Counted from the first letter of the stretch, positions 1 to 9,573 are shown. The stretch is 64,000 nucleotides of DNA from Diaminobutyricibacter sp. McL0608 (GCF_039613825.1 NZ_CP154826.1:558001-622000); one strand, 5' to 3'. Translations and numbers: made by a program. Notes: generated by a model not told the origin, from the letters alone.

Positions 1-1
1 T

Positions 2-91
2 GCGCGTGGCCTCACGCTGCGCGAGGCCGCGACCGCCCTCGCTGTCGAACGGGTCACCGAAGCGCACCGTCTCCGAGGCATGTATCCGTAA
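2..91 (+). CDS. Glu/Leu/Phe/Val dehydrogenase, C-terminal end (partial)
   Basis: Only the last 29 codons and the TAA stop are inside the window. The tail contains LREAATALAVERVTEAHRLR, which resembles the C-terminal helix of NAD(P)-dependent glutamate/leucine/valine dehydrogenases, where an 'A-x-x-x-A-x-x-R-x-x-E-A-x-x-x-R-G' helix closes the protein. The family assignment rests on this short tail only, and the upstream sequence would settle it. A 177-base non-coding gap separates it from the convergent permease. Confidence 0.5.
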   Translation, partial: ARGLTLREAATALAVERVTEAHRLRGMYP

Positions 92-268
92 CTGCGTTGG
101 AGCGGAAGGGTCGGTTGAGTGGTGATCTTCAACCACCACGTGGGGCAATGATGCGGAGTGCGCGGCTTGTGGCACCTGGCGAGTGTTCTGTCCGGCGGCC
201 GTGCCCATGGATGTGCTCGGCGCGCAATCCTCTCCCACGCGCTTTCTCGCAGACAAGATCAAGCCGCG

Positions 269-1677
269 TCAGCCTTTTTCGGATAAGTCCTGGTCAAGTT
301 CGACGGCTCTGACGGGCCGGGTGCGGATGTCATCGATCTCGCCGCCTGTTTCGTCAACCGACATCGCGGGCGTGGGTCTCCGGAACCCGCGGGTGAGCCA
401 CAGCAGCCAGAGAAACCCGGCGGCCAACCAGCAGGAGCCGATGATCAGCGCGGTCGTGCTGAGCCGGGTGAGCATATAGAGGGTGACGCACGCGCCCACG
501 GCGGGGAGGATCACGTACCCGAGTACAGTGAGCGGGGCGGTGGTTCGTTTCCGGACGTAAAACGCGATGACGCAGATATTGACGACGGTGAAACCGGTGA
601 ACGCGCCGAAATTGATGAAGGAAAAGGCGATGTCAGTTGTCAGGAACATACCGACAAAGCACATCACCCAGTGAATGCGATCGCCCAGATCGGTGTCTTG
701 GTGAGGGGGCTGACCCACCCGAACAGTCGCTTGGAGAGCACTCCGTCGCGTCCCATGAAGTAAAGCAACCTGCTGGAGCTCAGCTGCACCGCGAGCCCCG
801 ACGCGAACCCGGCGATGACCGCGGCCAGGTTCGTCCAGTCGGCGAATGTCTGCCCACCGACCTGGATGGAGAGGATGTAGCCGCCTACTTGCTCATTGCC
901 CGAGCCGCCGAAGTCGAACCCGGGGTGGACCAGCTGCATGACGTAGGCGACGCTGACGAACAATAGACCCCCGATCACGATCACCAGGATGACCGCTCGC
1001 GGGATCGTCTTGGAGGCGCTCTTGGTCTCTTCCGACAAAGTTGTAACCGCGTCGAAGCCAAGGTAGGAGTATGCGGCGATCGCGGCAGCCGCGGTGACTC
1101 CGCCGACGCTGGTCTGATTGTTCCATACCGGGGTGACGTAGTCGTGTGCGGGATGGTGCACCAGAAAGACCAGGCAGTACGCCACGAATAGGAGCACCAG
1201 GAAGACGGAGAATGCAGTCAGGACCATGTTGACGCGGTTGCTGAGTACGAGGCCGATGATGTTGATCGCCGTGGTGAGCCCGGCATTGATCAGCATCCAG
1301 GCCCATACCGGGATTTCCGGGAACTGGGCATTGAGGTAAACGGACTGCACCAGCCAAGCGACCATCGGCAGGAAAAGGTAGTCCAGCAGGATGCTCCAGC
1401 CGACCAGGAACCCGATCGGAGAGTTCAGGAGCCGCCGGGCGTAGAAATACGCCGAACCGGACACCGGGTAGTGCTTGGACAGCTTGGCATAGCTCAGCGC
1501 AGTCAAGAGCATGGCCAAAGTGGCGATGAGAAAAGCGGTCGGGGCGGTTCCGGCGCTGGCGACGGAGATGACACCGAAGATCACCATCACCAGGCTGGGC
1601 GCCATATAGGCCAGGCCGAACGCGACAACGGAAGGCAGCCCCAGTCGCTTCTCGAGGTGGCCCTGTGGCTGACTCAC
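269..1677 (-). pseudogene. APC-family amino acid permease, frameshifted near the C-terminal third
   Basis: A GTG start at 1677 sits behind an AAGGAGG ribosome site. The first frame (to 664) encodes 337 residues with an APC-type N-terminus (GLAYMAPSLVMVIFGVIS) and a series of hydrophobic helices; it stops just after KTPIWAIAFTG. A second frame resumes immediately with VMCFVGMFLTTDIAF and three or more further helices plus a polar tail down to 269. Restoring one G in the GGG run near 672 joins the two frames into about 470 residues, the usual APC length. The family imports or exchanges amino acids in the cytoplasmic membrane. The shift is either a real inactivating mutation or a sequencing error in a G-run. 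The neighbouring dehydrogenase tail hints at amino acid catabolism. Confidence 0.75.
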
Positions 1678-1829
1678 TTCGCGGCCTCCTTCGGGTGAGT
1701 GCCCCTTTGCCGGTCACGTCGCGGCTCTGCCAGTGTGCCCGGGAGCACGCCGGATTGCCATGTTTCCGGGCGGATATGGCCGTTGTGGACTGGCGGGAGC
1801 AGGAGTGGCGCCTCGCTACCGCCGTCCAA

Positions 1830-1877
1830 GAAGCTACAGCGCCACGCAGACCAGGCGACACAATGACGCGCACGCAT
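1830..1877 (-). pseudogene. 5' remnant of a second secreted-hydrolase gene
   Basis: An ATG at 1877 with an AGGAGG ribosome site opens MRARHCVAWSAW, which lines up with MRVRQLVAGLAA of the intact secreted hydrolase starting at 3932. The ribosome site, start and upstream DNA (through about 2100) match the 3926-4160 region at roughly two-thirds identity by eye. Similarity fades after about 15 codons and no long hydrolase frame follows. I infer a decayed duplicate start. Confidence 0.45.
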
Positions 1878-1979
1878 GTGATCCTCCTCGATCGATGTGT
1901 GCTCCCTAGTATCGGCGGTCGACCCTATGCCCGTCCAAGACCCACCTTCGCTTGCGCCGATGCCTGTGGAGCATCGAGA

Positions 1980-2102
1980 TCAGTGCTGACCCTGGGAACG
2001 GAGCTCGGCGACGATCGCGCCCTGATCGTAAAGGCAGTGGTGGGGCGAGTGCCGGCGCGCGCATCCGTCAGTCTCAGGATGCCGTGATAGGGACATTGTC
2101 GA
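1980..2102 (-). pseudogene. 3' remnant of a second LysR regulator
   Basis: The minus strand reads CLYDQGAIVAELRSQGQH before a TGA at 1980, matching CLSDLGGFVAELYPQSRR at the end of the intact LysR gene (stop at 4035). Further upstream AGTR and YHGI match AGTR and LYGV, but in different frames, so at least two single-base indels have broken it. Together with the remnant start at 1877 it preserves the same LysR-end, spacer, hydrolase-start order as 3926-4160. It lies directly behind the stop of the intact secreted hydrolase at 2103. Confidence 0.55.
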
Positions 2103-3932
2103 TCACGAACGATGTCCTGCGTGAGTGGTGGAGGTCGGGGCGCTGCCACCCGTCATGGGGGCGAGCTTCGCGGACTGCGCGACCGCGGAGGCCCAGGCGA
2201 ACTCGTCGTTGTCGCTGAAGACGTAGTACGTCGAGCCGTTCGGCATCATGGCGACCGTGATTCCGCCGAAGCCCGACATGAACGGGACGGTGAATGGGGT
2301 CGTGAACGAAGGGGCGTCCGCGGACGTGTAGTCCTTCGCCCAGACGCCTGCGTTGTAGCGCAGGCTCGTGCTACCGGTTACGGGGAGGCCGCGATCGGAG
2401 GGGTTGCGCTGCAGGGCCGCGTCGAGCAGCCGGGGTTGGAGCAGCTGGACCCCGTGGACTGCCCCGTGCTGCGGTCCCATGAGGCGGGCGACCTTCGCGA
2501 TCGAGTCCTGGGTCCAGAACATTCCGTAGCCACCGAACGGTGCGCCTGTCGTCGAGTTGTCTGTGCGCAGGGTGGTGAGGGAGTCCGGGCCGACGCCGGC
2601 GGGGATGAGCACTTCGTTGCACAGCATGCTGAAGATGTCGGCATGGGGGCCCTCGTGTTGGCGGAGCACGGCATTCATGGCTTGCACGGCGAGGTAGGAG
2701 TCGGAGGTGTGGTAGACCCACGTTGTTCCCGGCGTGGCTGAGCGGGGGAAGGATAGCGCCGTGGCGGTCTTCTGCGTCTCGCTCTCTGCGTCGAAGAACG
2801 CGCTCATCGTGCTTCCGCCCTCGTCGACTTCATAACCGGCCGAGGTGTAGTTTCCGGTCGCCATGTCGATCGCGTCACGAATTGTGACACCCTTCCACGC
2901 GGGCATTCCCGCGGCCTGCGGAATCAGCGCTGTGATCAGCTCGTCGGCGACCGACGGTCCGTACTTCTGTGCCAGCCGGAGCAGCGCCAGAGTGCCGAAC
3001 GCGGTCTTAGCCGTCGAGTACGAGGGCATCAGGACCTCGCTGCAGTACGGGTGCGGCCCCTGCCTGGTCGGGCAGTCGCCTACGTAGTTCACGCCGCCGT
3101 ACACGAAGCCGAGAGTCGTGCGTGCCGCGGGGGTGGTGCCCGCACCGAATGCCGAGCTGTCGATCCCTGCGGCAGGGTAGTCGGCCGCGAGTTGGGCGAT
3201 GGGCCGTGTGGGGATGCGTGCGGCGAGTTCGGCGGCGAATGCGGTGCGGATCTTCTGCGCGTTTGCGACCTTCTCCTGGGTGACCGTGGTAGGCAGCTGC
3301 CCCCACATGTCGAATTGGAAGTATTCGCAGGTCTCGCTCGTGATCTGGTACCTCAGTTGTGAGGTCTGAGTCCGCGAGAAGAGGAACGTGATTAGACCGT
3401 TGTGCACGCAATTGGCGTTGCGTTCGATGAGGGAGAACGGGAGGGCGGCACGTGTGAGTCTGCCGTCGCCCTTCTCTTGCCAGGCTCGGCCGACGCCGAG
3501 GGCGATGTTCCACGCGGCGTTCCCGGTGATCTGCACCCCGCGCTCGGCGGGAATCAGGTAGCTTCCGTTCTGCACGATGGCGGCGGAGAAGTCGGGAAGA
3601 TGCTTTACGGCAGGGATCGAAGAGTAGTCGTAGGGATCCTTGATCGCGGTGAAGCCTCCGACGTCTCCCGCGTGAGAGACGGTCAGGGTGCCCTCGAAGG
3701 AGTTGCGAGGGTTCGCGGCGCCAGGGGGCACCCCGAACGCGCTGCTCGCGACGGTTCCTGTGGCGGCGCCGCTCTGCAGTTGCGCCGCCGTGAGTACCGT
3801 GCGGGAGACGGCGCCGTTCCCGCGCAGATCGCCGAGGCCCCGTGCTTCCGCGGCTGTGGCGCCTGTCGCAATCACGAGACCTGATCCGATGATGATCGCC
3901 GCCAGGCCGGCGACAAGTTGACGCACGCGCAT
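2103..3932 (-). CDS. Secreted beta-lactamase-family (SxxK) serine hydrolase
   Basis: This 609-residue protein has a Sec signal peptide (basic MRVRQ, hydrophobic core to about residue 25, then an AEA-type cleavage site). The middle holds SYSTAKTAF, where Ser306 and Lys309 form the SxxK pair of the class C beta-lactamase/DD-peptidase/esterase superfamily; a YHTSDSY segment is a plausible second catalytic motif. Exported enzymes of this fold cut esters, amides or peptides; the substrate is not evident. The start is preceded by AGGAGG seven bases upstream. It lies downstream of, and in the same direction as, the LysR gene, across from the ABC importer and NylB-like hydrolase, so it may feed that importer. 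That link is inference. Confidence 0.75.
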   Translation of the reverse strand: MRVRQLVAGLAAIIIGSGLVIATGATAAEARGLGDLRGNGAVSRTVLTAAQLQSGAATGTVASSAFGVPPGAANPRNSFEGTLTVSHAGDVGGFTAIKDPYDYSSIPAVKHLPDFSAAIVQNGSYLIPAERGVQITGNAAWNIALGVGRAWQEKGDGRLTRAALPFSLIERNANCVHNGLITFLFSRTQTSQLRYQITSETCEYFQFDMWGQLPTTVTQEKVANAQKIRTAFAAELAARIPTRPIAQLAADYPAAGIDSSAFGAGTTPAARTTLGFVYGGVNYVGDCPTRQGPHPYCSEVLMPSYSTAKTAFGTLALLRLAQKYGPSVADELITALIPQAAGMPAWKGVTIRDAIDMATGNYTSAGYEVDEGGSTMSAFFDAESETQKTATALSFPRSATPGTTWVYHTSDSYLAVQAMNAVLRQHEGPHADIFSMLCNEVLIPAGVGPDSLTTLRTDNSTTGAPFGGYGMFWTQDSIAKVARLMGPQHGAVHGVQLLQPRLLDAALQRNPSDRGLPVTGSTSLRYNAGVWAKDYTSADAPSFTTPFTVPFMSGFGGITVAMMPNGSTYYVFSDNDEFAWASAVAQSAKLAPMTGGSAPTSTTHAGHRS

Positions 3933-4034
3933 GTGATCCTCCTTGATCGATGTGTGGGCCTCAGCATGGGCGGTGGAGTGGATGCGCGTCCAAGACCTGT
4001 ACTCTCTCTCTCCGATGCTTTCGCGGCATCGCGG

Positions 4035-4922
4035 TCAGCGCCGGCTCTGTGGATAGAGTTCGGCGACGAACCCGCCGAGGTCGGAGAGGCAGCGCTGGAT
4101 GCGGGTGCCGGCGTAGTGCTTGTCGTCCCAGACACCGTAGAGCGTGATGGCGAGGTCGCCGTCGGCAGTTCGGATCGGGGCAGTGTGCAACCCGTAACGG
4201 GAATCGTCCGAGAGGATGCAGACGCCGCGGCCCGCCGCGGCGAGTGCGAGCGCGAGGGAGAGTGACGTCGTCTCGATCGCGGGCGTGTACGACAGGCCGG
4301 CGGTCGTGACGGCGTTGTCGAACATCTGGCGCACGCCGTGCGCGCTGCTCATCACGATGAGCGGCTCCTGGACGAGCAGCTCGAGCGGCACGCTGGGCAG
4401 CCGTGCGAATGGATGTTCCGGGTGCACTTGGGCCCAGAGGTAGGCGTACCCGACGACCTCCGAGCGGAACTCCGCGGGCGGCACCCGGGTGCCGACCGCG
4501 AAATCCGCGTCGCCCCGGGCGAGCACGTCATACACATCTTGCGGAAGCGACTCCACGACATTCTGGATAGGGCCCTGCGCACCCACGGAAACGATGAACG
4601 GCGCGATGATGTCAGTCACCGTAGTCGTGGCGGAGGCCACGATGAGGCCGGCGCCGCTTCCGGCCGCGATGGCCTTCGCCGTGGAGGAAGCGCGTGCGGC
4701 ATGCGTCAGCAGATCTCGCGCGATGGGAAGGAACGCCTGGCCGGCCGCCGTCAGGATTACCCCTCGCGGCACCCGCTCGAACAGAGTGAAGCCGAGGTCG
4801 CGCTCCAGGCCACGGATCTGCCGGCTCAGCGAGGGCTGCGCAACACGCAGGGCATCGGCAGCGCCATGGACGGTGCCGTGCTCGCACACCGAGACGAAAT
4901 AGCGCAGCAGGCGCAGGTCCAT
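4035..4922 (-). CDS. LysR-family transcriptional regulator
   Basis: The 295-residue protein has the classic N-terminal winged helix (MDLRLLRYFVSVCEHGTVHG, then AADALRVAQPSLSRQIRGLE) followed by a periplasmic-binding-like effector domain. I chose the ATG at 4922 because GGAGG lies seven to eight bases upstream and the family always begins next to this motif; an in-frame ATG at 4991 would add 23 unlikely residues. The gene is divergent from the ABC importer and hydrolase operon starting at 5038, with about 115 bp between them, the standard LysR layout. It probably controls that operon and perhaps the secreted hydrolase behind it. The effector is unknown. Confidence 0.9.
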   Translation of the reverse strand: MDLRLLRYFVSVCEHGTVHGAADALRVAQPSLSRQIRGLERDLGFTLFERVPRGVILTAAGQAFLPIARDLLTHAARASSTAKAIAAGSGAGLIVASATTTVTDIIAPFIVSVGAQGPIQNVVESLPQDVYDVLARGDADFAVGTRVPPAEFRSEVVGYAYLWAQVHPEHPFARLPSVPLELLVQEPLIVMSSAHGVRQMFDNAVTTAGLSYTPAIETTSLSLALALAAAGRGVCILSDDSRYGLHTAPIRTADGDLAITLYGVWDDKHYAGTRIQRCLSDLGGFVAELYPQSRR

Positions 4923-5037
4923 GCAATACCTCCGAAGCATCGATTGGGTGATAACCAAGTATTGGTGAGTCTCGCCCGCTTGTCCATACACTGTCCCTAC
5001 CCCGCACCCGGCGGAACCTTTTCACAGTGAGGTGGAC

Positions 5038-6633
5038 ATGGACGTCACCCGAATCAAACCCAGCCGAATCGTCGCCCTAGGCATCGCGGCCGCGCTCGGC
5101 CTTGTAGCGCTGTCCGGCTGCTCCCCCGCATCGACCGGTACCAGCATGGACGGCGGCGTGCTCACCGTCGCCGCTTCCGCTGCCGTGACCACGTGGGACC
5201 CTGTCGCATCATTCTCGACGGAGGCCCTCTACATGGGCAACATCTACGAGCCGCTGCTCTGGAAGAACCCGGAGGGCTCCGCTCAAGAGTTCACTCCCGC
5301 GATCGCCGAGAAATGGGAGACCAGCGCAGACGGTCTCACCTGGACCTTCCACATTAGGAAGGGGATCACGTTCCATGACGGCGAGAAAGTCGACGCCGCC
5401 GCGGTCGTCGGCAGCATCGAGGCCGCCCGCAAGCGAGCCGGCGCGGCATTCATCTGGGCCCCGCTGAACACGGTGGAGGCCACCGACGCCTCGACGGTGG
5501 TGATGAAGCTGAAGTACTCGGCACCCATGGACCTCGTGGCCGCCTCCACGTACGGCGCCTGGATCGTTGCGCCCAAAGCCCTCGCGGCGTCCGCCTCCGA
5601 CCCAAAGTATTTCGAGAAGGGAATAGAGGCCGGCACAGGTCCGTTCACGCTCAAGGACTATGAACCTGGCAAGAAGGTTGTCCTCCAGGCGTACGACAAG
5701 TACTGGAACACGAAGAACGCCCCGCATTACAAGATCGTCGACATCTCGATCACACCCGACGCGGTGACCGCGCAGCAGATGCTCACCGCTAAGGAGGTCG
5801 ACTTCGCCACCACCATCCCACTGGACAACGTCAACTCCGTGGCGAAGCAGATGGGCGGAGTCGTACGCGCGGCGAACTCGCCGTTCAACTACTTGGCCTA
5901 CTTCAACACGACCAGGGCTCCGCTGAACGACCCGAAGGTGCGGCAGGCGCTCAGCTACGCGGTGCCGTATAAGGACCTCATCGACGTCGGCGTAGAGGGC
6001 TACGGCACACAGTCGCACGGACCGGTGCCAAAGGGCATCTTCCCGTACAGCGAAAAAGTCCCGCAGTACAAGCAGGACCTGGAGAAGGCGAAGGCTCTGC
6101 TTGCCGAGTCCGGGCACGCCAACGGGTTGACCCTGAACCTTACCTACGCGTCGGAGAACCCCGCCGAGACCCGGTTCGTTCCGCTCATCAAGGACGCGTT
6201 CGCCAAAATCGGCGTCACCCTGAACGTCACCGCCGAGTTGTTCAATCAGCAGTGGGAGAAGGCCAAGGCGGACCCGGCGAACGCGCAGGACATCTTCGTG
6301 GTCTACTACTGGCCGACGTACAGCGACGCCGGGTCCGACAACCTGAACTCACTGTTCCACTCGTCGGAGAAGCCGTTCTTCAACCTCAGCTACTGGAAGA
6401 ACGCCGAGTACGACGCGCTGATCGACAAGGCCGGCACCCTCACCGGAAGCGACAGGGCTGCGGCCCAGGCAACCTACGAGAAGGCAATGGACCTGCTTGT
6501 CGACCAGGCGCCCGGTTTGTTCCTGTTCGACGCCCAGGCGGTCTCGGTTGTGCCGAAGGATCTGAAGGTCCAGAAGTTCAACGAGAACTACCCTTTCACG
6601 ACCTTCTTCGCGCCGATCGCGCCAGCCGCCTGA
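5038..6633 (+). CDS. Peptide-type ABC transporter substrate-binding lipoprotein (SBP family 5)
   Basis: 531 residues. The N-terminus has a hydrophobic signal with a lipobox ending in LSGC, so it is a membrane-anchored lipoprotein outside the cell. The body is typical of the DppA/OppA family (GGVLTVAASAAVTTWDPVASF, then WTFHIRKGITFHDGEKVDAAAVV, and a late YEKAMDLLVDQAPGLFLFD). The ATG at 5038 has GAGG five bases upstream; a GTG at 5032 is possible but poorer. It opens an operon with two permeases, two ATPases and a NylB-like hydrolase. A stem-loop follows the gene, which would favour high expression of the binding protein. Confidence 0.92.
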   Translation: MDVTRIKPSRIVALGIAAALGLVALSGCSPASTGTSMDGGVLTVAASAAVTTWDPVASFSTEALYMGNIYEPLLWKNPEGSAQEFTPAIAEKWETSADGLTWTFHIRKGITFHDGEKVDAAAVVGSIEAARKRAGAAFIWAPLNTVEATDASTVVMKLKYSAPMDLVAASTYGAWIVAPKALAASASDPKYFEKGIEAGTGPFTLKDYEPGKKVVLQAYDKYWNTKNAPHYKIVDISITPDAVTAQQMLTAKEVDFATTIPLDNVNSVAKQMGGVVRAANSPFNYLAYFNTTRAPLNDPKVRQALSYAVPYKDLIDVGVEGYGTQSHGPVPKGIFPYSEKVPQYKQDLEKAKALLAESGHANGLTLNLTYASENPAETRFVPLIKDAFAKIGVTLNVTAELFNQQWEKAKADPANAQDIFVVYYWPTYSDAGSDNLNSLFHSSEKPFFNLSYWKNAEYDALIDKAGTLTGSDRAAAQATYEKAMDLLVDQAPGLFLFDAQAVSVVPKDLKVQKFNENYPFTTFFAPIAPAA

Positions 6634-6642
6634 CCCGAAATG

Positions 6643-6677
6643 ACCGGTGTGGGCGGGCGCGTCCCGTCCCCACCGGT
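6643..6677 (+). promoter_or_regulatory. Intercistronic stem-loop after the binding-protein gene
   Basis: ACCGGTG at 6643-6649 pairs with CACCGGT at 6671-6677, and inner GGG/CCC blocks extend the stem. There is no T-run after it, so it is more likely an mRNA-stabilising or partly attenuating hairpin than a full terminator. This position, between the binding-protein and first permease genes, is common in ABC importer operons. Confidence 0.5.
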
Positions 6678-6704
6678 CGCACACACCTTTAAGGAGGTGC
6701 TCCC

Positions 6705-7721
6705 ATGACAAGGCTTATCGCCCGCCGGGTCGGATCTGCGCTGCTCGTGCTCCTCGTGATCACTCTGGTGGTCTTCATCTTGTCCCGCGTCATCCCGTCC
6801 GATCCCGCCGTCGTCTACGCCGGCCCGAAGGCTCCGCCCGAGGAGCTCGCTCGCATTCGCACCCGCCTCGGCTTCGACCGCCCGCTGCCGATCCAGTACC
6901 TGGACTACCTGTGGGGTCTCGTCACCGGGAATTGGGGCGACTCGCTCTCGACGAAGCGCCCGGTGCTCCTGGAGCTCGGGACGCGGCTGCCGGCCACCCT
7001 CGAGCTGCTCTTCGCGGCCATGCTCTTCGCGACCGTCGTCGGGATCGTGCTCGGCGTGATCGCCTCGAAGCGCCCCGGGGGCATCGCCGACGGCGCCATC
7101 CGCATCCTCTCGATCGGAGGTGTCTCGATGCCGGCCTTCTGGCTCGGACTGCTGCTCCAGGTCGTCTTCGTGGGCAACCTGCACATCCTGCCGGCGACCG
7201 GCGCGTTCTCCGAGGTGACAGAGTACGTGCACCCCATCGCGAACATCACCGGGTTCCCACTCTTCGACAGCCTCATCACAGGAAACCTCGCGGCCTGGGG
7301 CGATGGGATGACGCACCTCATTTTGCCGGCGCTCACCCTTGCCGCCTACCCGCTCGGGCTCATCGCGAGGATGACCCGCGCGTCGATGCTCGAGGTGCTC
7401 AGCCAGGACTACGTGTTCACCGCCAACGCCTACGGCGTGCGCTCGTTCCTGGTGCGCTGGCGGCTCGCCCTGAAGAACGCACTGCCGCCGTCGATGACGA
7501 TCATCGGACTTGCTGCGGCCTACGCGCTGACCGGTACGTTCTTCGTCGAGGTGGTCTTCAACTGGCCCGGCATCGGGCAGTTCGCCAGCACCGCGATGCT
7601 GTCGGTCGACTACCCATCGATCATGGCGATCACGCTGCTCGGCGCGTTCGGCTACCTGGTCGCCAACCTCGCCGTGGATCTCGTGCAGGCCCGGCTCGAC
7701 CCGAGGGTGAGGGCGTCATGA
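6705..7721 (+). CDS. ABC transporter permease, DppB type
   Basis: 338 residues starting MTRLIARRVGSALLVLLVITLVVFIL, the usual first helix of DppB/OppB permeases, with six predicted membrane segments. The C-terminal third contains the LLEV-like 'RASMLEVLSQDYVFTANAYG' EAA-loop region that docks to the ATPase. An AAGGAGG ribosome site precedes the ATG. Its stop overlaps the next permease start by four bases (ATGA), so the two subunits are translationally coupled. Confidence 0.92.
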   Translation: MTRLIARRVGSALLVLLVITLVVFILSRVIPSDPAVVYAGPKAPPEELARIRTRLGFDRPLPIQYLDYLWGLVTGNWGDSLSTKRPVLLELGTRLPATLELLFAAMLFATVVGIVLGVIASKRPGGIADGAIRILSIGGVSMPAFWLGLLLQVVFVGNLHILPATGAFSEVTEYVHPIANITGFPLFDSLITGNLAAWGDGMTHLILPALTLAAYPLGLIARMTRASMLEVLSQDYVFTANAYGVRSFLVRWRLALKNALPPSMTIIGLAAAYALTGTFFVEVVFNWPGIGQFASTAMLSVDYPSIMAITLLGAFGYLVANLAVDLVQARLDPRVRAS

Positions 7722-8617
7722 CCGCGACCACTACCGCGCTCCGCGCGCCCGTCTTCTCCAAACGCGACACCGGGCTGAGCCGCTTGATCCGGGTGCTCCG
7801 CACCGACTGGCTAGCTGCGGCCGGCCTCGCCATCGTGGTGCTCGTGATCGTGCTGGCCGTGTTCGGCCAGTGGATCGCACCCTTTCCGGCGCAGGGCTTG
7901 GGCGAGACGAGCGTCGCCACCCGCAACCTCGCGCCGAGCGTCGCCCACATCCTCGGCACAGATCAGCTCGGCCGTGATGTGCTGAGCCGGATCATCATGG
8001 GCGCGCGCCCCGCGCTCGTCATCTCACTCGTCGTCGTGTTCCTCGCGGCGGTGATCGGCATCCCTCTCGGCGCGATCGCCGGCTACCGCGGAGGTTGGCT
8101 CGACGACGTGTTGATGCGCGTCACCGAGGTATTCCAGGCGTTTCCGCCGCTGCTGCTGGCGATGGTGGCCGTCGCGATCCTCGGCCCGAGCCTGTTCAAC
8201 GCCGGCATCGCGCTCGCCATCGCGTGGTGGCCGTGGTACGCCCGGCTGGTGCGGGCGGAAGCGCGCTCTCTCCGCGATCGGCCGTTCGTGGAGGCGGCGC
8301 GGGCGATCGGTGTCCCGACCTGGCGCATCGTCAGCGTCCACATCCTGCGTAACTGTATGACACCGGTGCTGGTCCAGGCTACGGTCGACATCGGCGCCGT
8401 GGTGCTCGCCGCTGGGTCGCTGGCCTTTCTCGGCCTCGGCGCGCAACCGCCTTCTCCCGACTGGGGGCTCATGGTGGCCGAGGGGCGCGGGCAGATCTTC
8501 ACGGCCTGGTGGATCTCAACCTTCCCCGGGCTCGCGATCTTTGCTACGGTCCTGGGTTTCAATCTCATCGGCGATGCGCTGCGCGACTTGTTCGACCCTC
8601 GGCAGGTGAAGCGATGA
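7718..8617 (+). CDS. ABC transporter permease, DppC type
   Basis: 299 residues. An N-terminal cytoplasmic stretch leads to DWLAAAGLAIVVLVIVLAVFGQWIAPF, then LGTDQLGRDVLSRII, the conserved 'GTDxxGRDxxSR' box of DppC/OppC proteins, and the EAA loop around FVEAARAIGVPTWRIVSVHI. It forms the second membrane subunit of the importer. Both its start and its stop are in ATGA overlaps with the neighbouring genes. Confidence 0.93.
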   Translation: MTATTTALRAPVFSKRDTGLSRLIRVLRTDWLAAAGLAIVVLVIVLAVFGQWIAPFPAQGLGETSVATRNLAPSVAHILGTDQLGRDVLSRIIMGARPALVISLVVVFLAAVIGIPLGAIAGYRGGWLDDVLMRVTEVFQAFPPLLLAMVAVAILGPSLFNAGIALAIAWWPWYARLVRAEARSLRDRPFVEAARAIGVPTWRIVSVHILRNCMTPVLVQATVDIGAVVLAAGSLAFLGLGAQPPSPDWGLMVAEGRGQIFTAWWISTFPGLAIFATVLGFNLIGDALRDLFDPRQVKR

Positions 8618-9573
8618 CCGAACTGCTTCTCGTTGAGGACCTGGAGATCGCGTTCGCCGAACGCGGCCGGCTCACGAACCGCCCCGTCCGCGGCGTCACA
8701 TTCTCGATCGCAGCGGGGGAAATCCTCGGCGTCGTGGGGGAGACTGGCTGCGGCAAAAGTCTGACCGGACTCGCCGTGCTCGGCATGCTGCCCGAAGGCG
8801 CGCGCCCGTCCGGGCGGATCGTGCTCGACGGCACCGAGCAGGACTTCTCCGCCCCGTCGGCGGCGCGCGGCGATGTCGTGTCGATCGTGTTCCAGAACCC
8901 GGGCACGGCCTTCAACCCCGTCTTCACCCTCGGCGACCAGCTGCGCGGGGTTCTCCGCCGGCACCGTGCGATCAGCCGGGTGCAAGCCAAGGAGCGGATC
9001 CTCGACTACCTCGGTCTGGTCGGGCTGCCCGACCCCGCCCGCGTGTACGACAGCCACCCGCACGAGCTCTCCGGCGGAATGCTGCAGCGCGTGATGATCG
9101 CGATGGCGCTGCTGTGTGAACCGCGGCTGCTCATCCTCGACGAGCCGACGACAGCACTGGATGTGACGATCGCGCGGCAGATCCTGCAGCTCGTGCTGTC
9201 ACTGCGTGAACGCTTCGGGTTCGGCGTGCTGCTGATCACCCACAACCTCGGCGTGGTGCAGGAGATCTGCGATTCCGTCGCAGTCTTGTACGCCGGCCGC
9301 GTAATCGAGCAGGGTCCGGCGGCAGAGGTGCTTCGCAACCCCGCGCATCCATACACCCGCGGTCTGATCGGGGCGCTGCCTTCGCGGCGCCAGCCCGGCC
9401 AGATGCTCGACGCGATCGCCGGATCGGTGCCGGCGAACCTGTTGGGCATCGCGGGCTGCGCCTTCGCCGATCGGTGCCCGGCGGTGCAGGAACGCTGCCG
9501 CCGGACCGATCCGATCCTGGAGCCCGTCGCCCCGATGCATGAGGCGGCATGCCTGAGAGCAGGAGAACTATGA
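8614..9573 (+). CDS. ABC transporter ATPase, DppD type
   Basis: 319 residues with Walker A GETGCGKS (around residue 45), signature LSGGMLQR and Walker B LLILDEPTTALD. The C-terminus has the oligopeptide-transporter extension with cysteines (CAFADRCPAVQERC) typical of DppD/OppD, which may bind an iron-sulfur cluster in relatives. It powers the importer together with the next ATPase, with which it overlaps by ATGA. Confidence 0.93.
   Translation: MTELLLVEDLEIAFAERGRLTNRPVRGVTFSIAAGEILGVVGETGCGKSLTGLAVLGMLPEGARPSGRIVLDGTEQDFSAPSAARGDVVSIVFQNPGTAFNPVFTLGDQLRGVLRRHRAISRVQAKERILDYLGLVGLPDPARVYDSHPHELSGGMLQRVMIAMALLCEPRLLILDEPTTALDVTIARQILQLVLSLRERFGFGVLLITHNLGVVQEICDSVAVLYAGRVIEQGPAAEVLRNPAHPYTRGLIGALPSRRQPGQMLDAIAGSVPANLLGIAGCAFADRCPAVQERCRRTDPILEPVAPMHEAACLRAGEL

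Noticed and set aside
4923-4991. Upstream ATG for the LysR gene
   Set aside because: It adds 23 residues before the conserved MDLRLLRYF start, which has its own GGAGG site.
6647-7717. Long plus-strand frame upstream of the DppC start
   Set aside because: It is an out-of-frame reading of the DppB gene; the real DppC start is the ATG at 7718 in the ATGA overlap.
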